Positions 50,745-58,803 of a DNA stretch of 64,000 nucleotides are shown in pieces. Position 1 is the first letter of the stretch. Each line of letters starts with the position of its first letter. The position numbers and the translations under genes were made by a program. Below the pieces are notes generated by a model. That model was not told where the DNA came from. It did not search any database and saw only the letters and a program-made list of their open reading frames with translations. The DNA comes from DATDAH01 sp963823495 (GTDB lineage Bacteria > Actinomycetota > Acidimicrobiia > Acidimicrobiales > DATDAH01): positions 558,001-622,000 of the forward strand of contig CAWGLV010000001.1 of NCBI GenBank assembly GCA_963823495.1, read 5' to 3'.

Positions 50745-52031
50745 GTGCCCGCGACCGTCGTCGTCGGCACCCAGTGGGGCGACGAGGGCAAGGGCAAGTT
50801 CACCGACCTCGTCGCCAAGGAGATGGCGCTGGTCGTCCGCTACCAGGGCGGCCACAACGCCGGCCACACCCTCGTGGTCGACGGCGAGAGCTTCGCCCTC
50901 CAACTGGTGCCCTCCGGGATCCTCTATGACCACATCACCCCGGTCATCGGCAACGGAGTGGTCGTGGACCCCCGGGTCCTCATCGACGAGCTGGACATGC
51001 TCGAGTCCCGCGGGGTGGCCACCAGCCGCCTGGTCGTCAGCGGCAACGCCCACCTGATCCTGCCCTACCACCAGGCCATCGACGTGATGATCGAGCGCTA
51101 CCTGGGCAAGAACAAGCTGGGCACGACCAAGCGGGGGATCGGTCCCGCCTACGCCGACAAGGCGGCTCGCATCGGCATCCGGGTCCAGGACCTGCTCGAC
51201 CCCAAGATCTTCCGGGCCAAGCTCGACGGCGCCCTGCGGGAGAAGAACCCGCTGTTGGCCAAGGTCTACAACCAGCTCGGCTTCGAGGCCGACGACATCG
51301 CCGAGGAGTACCTGGACCGCTGCCTGCCCCGGCTGGAGCGCCACATCGGCGACGGGGTCGGTGTCGTCCACGAGGCCCTCGAGGCGGGCCAACAGGTGTT
51401 GTTGGAGGGGGCCCAGGCCACGTTCCTGGACCTCGACCACGGCACCTATCCCTACGTGACCTCCTCCAACCCGGTGGCCGGCGGAGCCTGCACCGGGGCC
51501 GGCGTCGGTCCCCGGCACATCGACCGCGTGATCGGCATCGCCAAGGCCTACATCACGCGGGTCGGCGCCGGGCCGTTCGTCACCGAGCTCCCCGAAGGCG
51601 ATGTCGTCGGTGACCACCTGGTGGAGGCCGGCCACGAGTTCGGCACCAACACCGGTCGACGCCGCCGACCGGGCTGGTTCGACGCGGTCATGCTGCGGCA
51701 CGCCGTCCGGCTGAACTCCCTCTCGGAGCTGGCCCTCACCAAGATGGACATCTTCGACACCCTCGACACCGTCAAGGTCTGTGTGGCCTACGAAGTCGAC
51801 GGGGTCCGCCACGAGCACCTGCCGTACCACCAGAGCGAGCTGTTCCACGCCCGACCGGTGTACGAGGAGCTGCCCGGATGGCAGGAGGACCTCAGCGGGG
51901 CCACCGAGCTCCACGACCTGCCGCCCCGGGCCCTGGCCTATCTCGACTTCCTCGAAGAGCAGGTGGGCGTTCCCATCCGGCTGGTCGGCGTGGGTCCCGG
52001 CCGCACCCAGTTCGTCCAGCGCCTGCCGTGA
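50745..52031 (+). CDS. purA: Adenylosuccinate synthetase
   Basis: PurA joins IMP and aspartate with GTP to form adenylosuccinate, the first step to AMP. The 428-residue protein has VVVGTQWGDEGKGKFTD (GTP loop and catalytic Asp), RYQGGHNAGHTL with the catalytic His, GTTKRGIGPAYADK and TNTGRRRRPGWFD. Of two in-frame GTG codons the second (50745) is preferred because GAGGGG lies six to seven bases before it, while it would directly abut the first (50739). A -10-like TAGGCT lies at 50706-50711. Confidence 0.97.
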   Translation: MPATVVVGTQWGDEGKGKFTDLVAKEMALVVRYQGGHNAGHTLVVDGESFALQLVPSGILYDHITPVIGNGVVVDPRVLIDELDMLESRGVATSRLVVSGNAHLILPYHQAIDVMIERYLGKNKLGTTKRGIGPAYADKAARIGIRVQDLLDPKIFRAKLDGALREKNPLLAKVYNQLGFEADDIAEEYLDRCLPRLERHIGDGVGVVHEALEAGQQVLLEGAQATFLDLDHGTYPYVTSSNPVAGGACTGAGVGPRHIDRVIGIAKAYITRVGAGPFVTELPEGDVVGDHLVEAGHEFGTNTGRRRRPGWFDAVMLRHAVRLNSLSELALTKMDIFDTLDTVKVCVAYEVDGVRHEHLPYHQSELFHARPVYEELPGWQEDLSGATELHDLPPRALAYLDFLEEQVGVPIRLVGVGPGRTQFVQRLP

Positions 52032-52047
52032 GCGGTGGGGTCGTCCC

Positions 52048-53295
52048 GTGAGGGTCTGTGTCGTCGGCGGCGGCGGGCGGGAGCACGCGCTGGCCCATGT
52101 GCTGGGCCGCAGCGCCGAGGTGGTGGTCGCGCCGGGCAACCCCGCCATCCCCGGCTCGGTGGCCACCCCGCCGGAGGCGGTCGAGGCCGACCTGTTCGTC
52201 ATCGGCCCCGAGGCCCCCCTGGTGGAGGGCTTGGCCGATCGTCTGCGGGCCCAGGGCCGACTGGTCTTCGGTCCCGGTGCGGACGGGGCCCGGTTGGAGG
52301 GCTCGAAGGCCTGGATGAAGGACTTGCTGGCCTCGGCGGGGGTGCCCACCGCCGACCACCGGTCCTTCACCGAGGCGGCTCCGGCGAAGTCCTACCTGGC
52401 CACGCTCGCCCCCCCGTACGTCGTGAAGACCGATGGCCTCGCCGCCGGCAAGGGCGTGTTGGTCACCGAGTCGCTGGCGGCCGCCGAAGCCGATGTCGAC
52501 GAGAAGCTCTCGGGAGCCGCCTTCGGGGCCGCCGGGCGGACCGTGGTGATCGAGGAGGGCCTCACCGGACCCGAGCTCTCGCTGCTCGTGATCTGTGACG
52601 GGACCCGGGCGGTGCCGCTCGCACCGGCCCAGGACTTCAAGCGCCTGGGTGACGGCGATGTCGGTCCCAACACCGGCGGTATGGGCGCCTACTCGCCCGT
52701 TTCCGGGGTCGGTCCCGAGGTGGTCGACCTGGTGATGGACCGGGCCGTCGAGCCCACCCTGGCGGCGCTGCGGACCGCGGGCATCGACTACCGCGGCGTG
52801 TTGTACGCCGGGCTGATGCTCACCCCCGAGGGCCCCAAGGTCATCGAGTACAACGTCCGCTTCGGTGACCCCGAGGCCCAGGTCGTGCTCCCCCGGGTCG
52901 CGGGCGACCTGGCTGGACTCCTGGCCGGGGCCGCCGCCGGCACCATGGGGGCTCCGCCCGAGTTCCGCGCCGACGCCGCGGTCACCGTGGTGCTGGCTGC
53001 CGAGGGTTACCCCGCCTCCCCCCGAACCGGTGACCGGATCCAGGGGTTCGAGGCCGCCGCGGCCCACCCGGAGGTCACGGTGTTCGCCGCGGGGGTGGCC
53101 GAGGACGACGCGGGCCACCTGGTCACCGCCGGTGGGCGGGTGCTGGCGGTGACCGGCGCCGGCTCGACGGTCGGCGCGGCCCGTGACCGGGCCTATGCGG
53201 CCGCCGCCGAGATCGACTGGCCTGGCATGCAGATGCGGACCGACATCGCCGCCTCCGCGGCCGATGGACCACCGACGGCGGAGGCGCCGTCGTGA
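52048..53295 (+). CDS. purD: Phosphoribosylamine-glycine ligase (GAR synthetase)
   Basis: PurD makes glycinamide ribonucleotide, the second step of purine synthesis. The 415-residue ATP-grasp enzyme opens VRVCVVGGGGREHALAHVLG, has VVKTDGLAAGKGVLV, QDFKRLGDGDVGPNTGGMGAYSP and YNVRFGDPEAQVVLP. The GTG at 52048 lies 16 bases after purA's stop and matches family N-termini. Both genes are probably transcribed together. The C-terminal B-loop region ends normally. Confidence 0.97.
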   Translation: MRVCVVGGGGREHALAHVLGRSAEVVVAPGNPAIPGSVATPPEAVEADLFVIGPEAPLVEGLADRLRAQGRLVFGPGADGARLEGSKAWMKDLLASAGVPTADHRSFTEAAPAKSYLATLAPPYVVKTDGLAAGKGVLVTESLAAAEADVDEKLSGAAFGAAGRTVVIEEGLTGPELSLLVICDGTRAVPLAPAQDFKRLGDGDVGPNTGGMGAYSPVSGVGPEVVDLVMDRAVEPTLAALRTAGIDYRGVLYAGLMLTPEGPKVIEYNVRFGDPEAQVVLPRVAGDLAGLLAGAAAGTMGAPPEFRADAAVTVVLAAEGYPASPRTGDRIQGFEAAAAHPEVTVFAAGVAEDDAGHLVTAGGRVLAVTGAGSTVGAARDRAYAAAAEIDWPGMQMRTDIAASAADGPPTAEAPS

Positions 53296-53330
53296 GGGTG
53301 GGCGTGTCGACCGCCGTGGGCTGAGCGGCC

Positions 53331-54821
53331 TCAGTCGTCCTTGTCGCCGCGCAGCGCGGCGATCCGGGCCAGCATGGCCTTGGCGTCGCCGCTCTTCGCG
53401 TCCTCGGGTGGGGCCGCGGGGATGCGGGTGGGTGTGGGGGCCCGGATGGCTGACGGGAGGACATCGGGGGCGACCGGCCGGGTCGGCGGTGGCGTCGGCC
53501 CAGGTGTGATCGGCCCCTCGGTCGTCGGGTCGAGGGGGGCCACCCCGGGGGCCGGCGGCGGTGGGAAGAGGGGGGGGCGGGCGGCGCTCGGGGGTGCGGG
53601 CTCGGCCTCGTGGTCGAACGACTGCTTCCCGGCGGCGTCCGGCGTCGGGGGCCAGGCATCGATGCCCGCGTCCCCGGCGGGAGGCGGTGGGGGTGGCAAC
53701 GGGTCGTCGAGCGCCCGCCCGCCGAGACCGAACGCGGCCAGGGGCTCGTCATCGAATCCGGCGGCCGCGGGGGCGGGGGGCTCGCTCTCGAAGGCCGCCG
53801 TTTCGAAGCCCGTGGGCTCGAAGGCGGGTTCGAACGCAGAGGGCTCGCCCCCGGACGGCGCGGGTTCGAACGCGGGGGGCGTGGGTTCGAAGCCCGTGGG
53901 TTCGAAGGGCGCGGGTTCGAAGGCGGCAGGTTCGAACGGCGTGGGTTCGAGCGGCGTGGGATCGAAGCCTGTGGGTTCGAACGCGGGGGGCGTGGGTTCG
54001 AAGGCGGCGGGTTCGAACGGCGTGGGTTCGAGCGGCGTGGGATCGAAGCCTGTCGGTTCGAAGGCCGCGGGTTCGAACGCGTCAGGCGCCGGTTCGAAGC
54101 CCGGCCCTTCGGCGGCTGGCATCTCCGGCCCGGCCCGGTAGGGATCAGGGACCGGCGCGCCGTTGGTGCCGCCGGGGCCCGCATCGGGGAACAGGGGACC
54201 CTCGCCCGGGACTGCTGTCGCCGGTGGTCCCGGGGCCACCGCGTCGTGGCCTGCCCATCCCGCCCCCGGCGCGCTCTCACCGTCGACCTGCGGGGGGTCC
54301 CACGAGGCCGGTTCGACGAAGGGTTCGACGGGCGGTCCGACCGAACCGAGCTCGTCGGTGCCCGGGAGGTCGATCTCGTCGCGCCAGTCGTGGCCGGGAG
54401 GTCCCGGCGGAGCCAGGTTCACCCCGGGAGGCGGGGTGGGCGTCTCCGGTTGCGGTGGCGGCAGGCGCAGGGCCTCGCGTTCGGCGTCGTCCCGGGCCTC
54501 GACGGCCTCCTCGTCGTCGACGGCCTCGGCGTCGTCCATCTTCTGCCAGGTGGCGATGCCGTCGGGTGACGGGCTCTGGAGATCCCGCTTGCGGGCCTTC
54601 CGCCATTCCTTCAGCCGCCGCTTGGTCTCCTTGGGAACGACCACCCGGGGGTTGCGCGCCGACCGGCGCACGCCCGCCGCGGTGACCGCGCAGGGCACGC
54701 AGTACGGGGGCTTGGTCGGCCCGAACGGGTAGACCAGGCAGTCGGCGCAGAAGGGCCCACCACAGCTTCGGCACAGGCCTTCCGCGACCTCGTAGGGGTG
54801 GACCTGGCAGATGTGTGCCAC
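53331..54821 (-). CDS. Zinc-finger protein with tandem FEP repeats, function unknown
   Basis: The 496-residue protein has an N-terminal B-box-like zinc finger with eight ligands (Cys5, His8, Cys17, Cys20, Cys25, Cys28, Cys41, Cys44), a basic helical segment (KETKRRLKEWRKARKRD), an acidic stretch and a long disordered Pro-rich region. Residues about 240-345 are repeats of FEPTxF, FDPTPL and EPTPFEPAA, with a 27-residue unit duplicated. The end is a short helix (DAKAMLARIAALRGDKD). It lies on the opposite strand between purD and purB and shares a short promoter region with purB. It looks like a scaffold or docking protein, but no role can be assigned. Confidence 0.7.
   Translation of the reverse strand: MAHICQVHPYEVAEGLCRSCGGPFCADCLVYPFGPTKPPYCVPCAVTAAGVRRSARNPRVVVPKETKRRLKEWRKARKRDLQSPSPDGIATWQKMDDAEAVDDEEAVEARDDAEREALRLPPPQPETPTPPPGVNLAPPGPPGHDWRDEIDLPGTDELGSVGPPVEPFVEPASWDPPQVDGESAPGAGWAGHDAVAPGPPATAVPGEGPLFPDAGPGGTNGAPVPDPYRAGPEMPAAEGPGFEPAPDAFEPAAFEPTGFDPTPLEPTPFEPAAFEPTPPAFEPTGFDPTPLEPTPFEPAAFEPAPFEPTGFEPTPPAFEPAPSGGEPSAFEPAFEPTGFETAAFESEPPAPAAAGFDDEPLAAFGLGGRALDDPLPPPPPPAGDAGIDAWPPTPDAAGKQSFDHEAEPAPPSAARPPLFPPPPAPGVAPLDPTTEGPITPGPTPPPTRPVAPDVLPSAIRAPTPTRIPAAPPEDAKSGDAKAMLARIAALRGDKDD
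53921..54082. repeat. 81-bp tandem duplication inside the FEP-repeat gene
   Basis: Two near-identical 81-bp units begin at 53921 (AGGCGGCAGGTTCGAACGGC) and 54002 (AGGCGGCGGGTTCGAACGGC). The second is complete for about 60 bases before drifting. They encode a 27-residue repeat and indicate recent expansion of the low-complexity region. Confidence 0.75.
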
Positions 54822-54872
54822 CTCCTACTCGTCGGCCGCGGGACCCCTCGGATTGAGGTCGGCCCCTCGCCG

Positions 54873-54878
54873 TACGAT
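54873..54878 (+). promoter_or_regulatory. -10 box of purB, probably leaderless
   Basis: TACGAT ends six bases before the GTG at 54885. A TTGAGG at 54853-54858 may serve as a -35 with a short 14-base spacer. It supports the GTG start and a leaderless purB mRNA. Confidence 0.5.
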
Positions 54879-54884
54879 GACGGG

Positions 54885-56303
54885 GTGATCAGCAACGTCC
54901 TTGCCGAGCGGTATGCCAGCGCCCCCATGGTCGAGCTGTTCTCCGCCGAGCACAAGATCCGCCTCGAGCGCCGCTTCTGGATCGCGGTGATGGAGGCCCA
55001 GCGGGACCTCGGGGTGGACATCCCCGACGCGGCGATCGATGCTTCACGAGCCGCGGTGGACGAGGTGGACCTGGACGCGATCGCCCGCAGGGAGCTGGTC
55101 ACCCGCCACGACGTCAAGGCCCGCCTCGAGGAGTTCTCCGCCCGAGCGGGTCACGAGCACGCCCACAAGGCCATGACCTCCCGGGACCTCACCGAGAACG
55201 TCGAGCTGCTGCTGGTCCGCTCCGGCCTGGAGCTGATCCGGGACCGCCTGGTCACCGTGCTGGCCCGGTTGGCCGAGCAGGCCGTCGAGTACGACGAGCT
55301 GGCCCTGACGGGGCGCAGTCACAACGTCCCGGCCCAGGTGACGACCCTGGGGAAGCGCTTCGCCAACGCCGGCGAGGAGGTGCTGGCCGCGTTCGGGAGG
55401 ATCGACCGGCTGGCCCGGGAAATGCCGTTGCGGGGGCTGAAGGGGCCGATGGGCACCGCCCAGGACCAGTTGGACCTCCTGGGCGGCGACATCGAGGCGC
55501 TGGACCTCCTGGAGGATGCCGTGCGCCGCCACCTCGGATTTGCCCGGTCGCTCACCAGCGTGGGTCAGGTGTACCCGCGGTCCGTGGACTACGAGGTCGT
55601 CACCGCGCTGGCCCAGTCCGCGGCCGGGCCCGCCGGCCTCGCGACGACCCTGCGGCTGATGGCGGGCCACGACTTGGTCACCGAGGGCTTCGTGGCCGGT
55701 CAGGTCGGCTCCTCCGCCATGCCCCACAAGATGAACGCCCGCTCCTGTGAGCGAATCGTCGGCCTCAAACGGGTCCTCGAGGGCCATGTCACCATGCTCG
55801 GGGCCGTGGCCGGCGACCAGTGGAACGAGGGCGACGTGAGCTGCTCGGTCGTCCGCCGGGTGGCCCTGCCCGATGCCTTCTTCGCCGCCGACGGGATCCA
55901 CCAGACGACCCTGCACGTGCTGGCCGGTTTCGGCGTCTTCCCCCGGATCGTGGCCGACGAACTGGACCGCTACCTCCCCTACCTGTCGACCACGGCACTG
56001 CTCGTGGCTCTGGTGCGTCGGGGCCTGGGCCGTGAGGAGGCCCATGCGTTGTTGAAGGGCCATGCGGTGGCCGCGGCCCTGGCGGCCCGCGAGGAGGGCG
56101 CCGCCGCACAGGGGCTCTTCGACCGCCTCGCGGCCGACGACCGCGTTCCTCTGGACCGGGCGGACCTCGACGCCCTCGTGGGTGACCCCCTGGCGTTCGT
56201 GGGTGACGCCCGTCGCCAGGTGGCCGGCTTCGCCGCCGCCGCCGCCGCCGTGGTGGCCGAGCATCCCGAGGCCGCCTCGTATGTGCCCGACCGACTGCTG
56301 TAG
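54885..56303 (+). CDS. purB: Adenylosuccinate lyase
   Basis: PurB cleaves fumarate from SAICAR and from adenylosuccinate, so it serves both IMP and AMP synthesis. The 472-residue protein has RYASAPMVELFSAEHKIRLE, the catalytic-His region LTGRSHNVPAQVTTLGKR and the fumarase-family signature GSSAMPHKMNARSCERI. The frame is open upstream to 54798, but that would overlap the divergent zinc-finger gene and lacks homology; GTG 54885 follows a -10 box. purC follows nine bases after its stop. Confidence 0.96.
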   Translation: MISNVLAERYASAPMVELFSAEHKIRLERRFWIAVMEAQRDLGVDIPDAAIDASRAAVDEVDLDAIARRELVTRHDVKARLEEFSARAGHEHAHKAMTSRDLTENVELLLVRSGLELIRDRLVTVLARLAEQAVEYDELALTGRSHNVPAQVTTLGKRFANAGEEVLAAFGRIDRLAREMPLRGLKGPMGTAQDQLDLLGGDIEALDLLEDAVRRHLGFARSLTSVGQVYPRSVDYEVVTALAQSAAGPAGLATTLRLMAGHDLVTEGFVAGQVGSSAMPHKMNARSCERIVGLKRVLEGHVTMLGAVAGDQWNEGDVSCSVVRRVALPDAFFAADGIHQTTLHVLAGFGVFPRIVADELDRYLPYLSTTALLVALVRRGLGREEAHALLKGHAVAAALAAREEGAAAQGLFDRLAADDRVPLDRADLDALVGDPLAFVGDARRQVAGFAAAAAAVVAEHPEAASYVPDRLL

Positions 56304-56312
56304 GACGCGGCC

Positions 56313-57194
56313 ATGAGCCTCCCACCGCTCTACTCCGGCAAGGTCCGCGACATCTATGCGGTCGGTGACGACCGCCTGCTGATGGTGACCTCGGACCGCC
56401 TGTCGGCCTTCGACGTCGTCATGGCGGAGCCCATCCCGGACAAGGGCCGGGTCCTGACCGCGATGACGGCGTTCTGGTCCGGGCAACTCGCGTCCGTGGC
56501 CCCGAGCCACCTGCTCTCCACGGGGCTGGCCGATCTGCCCGAGGACCTGCAGGAACCGGCCTGGGAGGGCCGGGTGATGCTCTGCACCAAGGCCGAGATG
56601 CTGCCGATCGAGTGCATCGTGCGGGGCTACCTGACCGGTTCGGCCTGGAAGGAGTACCGCACCTCGGGCACGATGCACGGCACGCCGCTGCCGAGCGGGC
56701 TGCTCGAGTCGGCGCAACTGCCCGAGCCCGTCTTCACCCCCTCCACCAAGGCCGAGGTGGGCGATCACGACGAGAACATCTCCTTTGCCGCCGCGGCGGA
56801 CCTGGTCGGTACCGAGGTGGCCGAGGCCGCCCGGGCGATGAGCCTCGAGCTCTATCGACGGGGCGCCGCGTGGGCCGCTGATCGCGGGATCCTGATCGCG
56901 GACACCAAGTTCGAGCTGGGGATGGTGGACGGCGTGCTCACGGTCTGTGACGAGGTCCTGACCCCCGACTCGTCCCGGTTCTGGCCGGCCGACGAATGGA
57001 CTCCGGGCGCGACGCCCCCGTCATTCGACAAGCAGCCGGTACGGGACCACCTCGACGGCCTGGACTGGGACAAGGTGCCCCCGCCCCCGCCGCTGCCCCA
57101 GGAGGTCGTCGACGCCGCATCGGCCCGTTACGTCGAGGCCTACGAGCGCATCAGCGGCCGCCGCTTCGCCGACTGGCCGGGCGCGGGGACCTGA
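56313..57194 (+). CDS. purC: SAICAR synthetase
   Basis: PurC joins CAIR with aspartate to give SAICAR. The 293-residue enzyme opens PLYSGKVRDIYAVGDDRLLMV, has DRLSAFDVVM, the signature ECIVRGYLTGSAWKEY and LIADTKFELGMVDG, then EVLTPDSSRFWPADEW. It starts nine bases after purB, so both steps that use and cleave SAICAR are in one unit. Confidence 0.97.
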   Translation: MSLPPLYSGKVRDIYAVGDDRLLMVTSDRLSAFDVVMAEPIPDKGRVLTAMTAFWSGQLASVAPSHLLSTGLADLPEDLQEPAWEGRVMLCTKAEMLPIECIVRGYLTGSAWKEYRTSGTMHGTPLPSGLLESAQLPEPVFTPSTKAEVGDHDENISFAAAADLVGTEVAEAARAMSLELYRRGAAWAADRGILIADTKFELGMVDGVLTVCDEVLTPDSSRFWPADEWTPGATPPSFDKQPVRDHLDGLDWDKVPPPPPLPQEVVDAASARYVEAYERISGRRFADWPGAGT

Positions 57195-57265
57195 GCGAGG
57201 CGGCCTCGGGCCCGTTCGCCCCGGTCGTTCGCGACCGGTGCCACCGCGTGCGCGACGATGAGGCC

Positions 57266-57535
57266 ATGGCCTCCTTCTCCGTGCACGTCGAGGTGACCCA
57301 ACGACCCGGCATCGCCGACCCGGAGGGCGCGACCATCGAGCGGTCGCTGCCGGCGCTGGGCTTCGAGGAGGTGCGGGCGGTGCACGTGGGCAAGTCCATC
57401 CGCTTCGGCATCGAGGCCCCGGACGAGGCCACGGCCCGGGCGCGGGTCACCGAGCTCTGCGACCGGTTCCTGACCAATCCCGTCATCGAGGACGCCACCA
57501 TCGACGTGGCTCTGCTCTCCGAGGCCGGCGCCTGA
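57266..57535 (+). CDS. purS: FGAM synthase subunit PurS
   Basis: PurS is the small subunit that links PurQ and PurL in the three-part FGAM synthetase. The 89-residue protein has the family pattern FSVHVEVTQRPGIADPEGATIERSLPALGF split over strand and helix, then VRAVHVGKSIRFGIEA and the end LCDRFLTNPVIEDATIDV. The ATG at 57266 gives the normal length. Its stop overlaps the purQ ATG by one base (TGATG). Confidence 0.95.
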   Translation: MASFSVHVEVTQRPGIADPEGATIERSLPALGFEEVRAVHVGKSIRFGIEAPDEATARARVTELCDRFLTNPVIEDATIDVALLSEAGA

Positions 57536-58209
57536 TGGCCGTCAAGGTCGGGGTCCTGTGCTTCCCGGGCTCCAACTGTGAACAGGACGTCTTGGAGGCC
57601 TTCGGTGATCTCGGTGCCGACACCGACCTCATCTGGCACGGTGACCGTTCGCTGGGTGGGGCCGACGCGGTGATCGTTCCGGGAGGATTCGCGCACGGTG
57701 ACTACCTCCGACCCGGAGCCATCGCCCGCTTCTCCCCGGTCATGGCGGCGGTCGCGGAGTTCGCCTCGGCGGGTGGTCCGGTTGTGGGCATCTGCAACGG
57801 ATTCCAGGTCCTCTGTGAAGCCGGGTTGCTCCCCGGTGCTTTGCAGAAGAACGCCGGACTTCGCTTTCTCTGTCGAACGGTGACCTTGCGGGTCGCTTCA
57901 TCGACTTCGGTGCTCACCCGAGGTGTCGAAATCGGCACGGAACTCCGGATCCCCATCAACCACTTCTCCGGCAACTACACGTGTTCGCCGGAGGTCTTGG
58001 CCCGCCTCGAAGCCGAGGACCGGATCGTCCTGCGCTACGTGGACAACCCCAACGGGTCCATGGGCGACATCGCCGGGGTGAGCAACTCCGGCGGCAACGT
58101 CGTGGGCCTCATGCCCCATCCCGAACGGGCCAGCGCCGCCCTGTTGGGCTCCGAGGACGGACGACCGCTGCTGGCCTCGGTCCTGGCCTCGACCAGCGCC
58201 GTCGTCTGA
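57535..58209 (+). CDS. purQ: FGAM synthase subunit PurQ (glutaminase)
   Basis: PurQ releases ammonia from glutamine for PurL. The 224-residue class I glutaminase has VLCFPGSNCEQDV, VPGGFAHGDYLRPGAIA, the nucleophile in VVGICNGFQVLCEAG and the His/Glu pair in LMPHPERAS. A stretch around 57840-57950 uses noticeably less GC at third positions than the rest. It is coupled to purS; purL follows only after a 594-base interval holding an opposite-strand gene. Confidence 0.96.
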   Translation: MAVKVGVLCFPGSNCEQDVLEAFGDLGADTDLIWHGDRSLGGADAVIVPGGFAHGDYLRPGAIARFSPVMAAVAEFASAGGPVVGICNGFQVLCEAGLLPGALQKNAGLRFLCRTVTLRVASSTSVLTRGVEIGTELRIPINHFSGNYTCSPEVLARLEAEDRIVLRYVDNPNGSMGDIAGVSNSGGNVVGLMPHPERASAALLGSEDGRPLLASVLASTSAVV

Positions 58210-58238
58210 ACCGCCGCGGACGGTCGGGGGTCGGGGAC

Positions 58239-58625
58239 TCAGCCGGCCCGGGTGATGCCCGCCGCCTTCAGCGTCGCCGCGTCCACACCCAGCTCCCGCC
58301 AGGCGGCGTAGGTGATGCCCTTGCGGGTCCCGTAGGCCTTGGCGCTGGCGACGAAGTCGTTCTCGAGCGCGGTGAGGTCGGGTTTGTCCTCCATGTTGGC
58401 CAGTTCCGCGGTGAGATCCATCCGCTCCTGCACCAGTTGGAGGCGCTTGAGGGGATCGGCGTTGTCGATCTGGCCGTCGATGGTGTCGAGTCGCTTCTTG
58501 ATCGACTCCGGGGTGCGCTTCCGGCCACGCTTGGGCTTGTGGGCCTCCAGCGCTTCCAGGTACTGGCGCACGGCCTTGGACTGGGTTCGACCCTCAGCAA
58601 GGGCCGCTTTGTGTTCAGCAGACAT
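58239..58625 (-). CDS. Conserved-looking small basic protein, function unknown
   Basis: The 128-residue protein is mainly helical and charged: MSAEHKAALAEGRTQSKAVR, then YLEALEAHKPKRGRKRTPES, a predicted coiled coil (IKKRLDTIDGQIDNADPLKRLQLVQERMDL in two helices) and a C-terminal domain ending WRELGVDAATLKAAGITRAG. The RGRKRTPES motif looks like an AT-hook-style or nucleic-acid-binding tail. Start 58625 follows AGAGG; an in-frame ATG 24 bases upstream is less likely. It lies on the opposite strand between purQ and purL. I recall similar proteins in other actinobacteria but cannot name a family. Confidence 0.7.
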   Translation of the reverse strand: MSAEHKAALAEGRTQSKAVRQYLEALEAHKPKRGRKRTPESIKKRLDTIDGQIDNADPLKRLQLVQERMDLTAELANMEDKPDLTALENDFVASAKAYGTRKGITYAAWRELGVDAATLKAAGITRAG

Positions 58626-58803
58626 GCTGCCTCTGGAATCAGGTGTCATCGCCGACGAGTGTGCCCTATTTGGCCCATGGATGCCAGTCGACTGCGGCGG
58701 TAATTGGACAAGTCGTCACCGGTCAAACGGGTGTTCATCGGGCGACGACGCGGTACGGCCGGAAGTGTTCGCGGCGGGAGGGGCCGCGGCTACCGTCGGC
58801 GCC

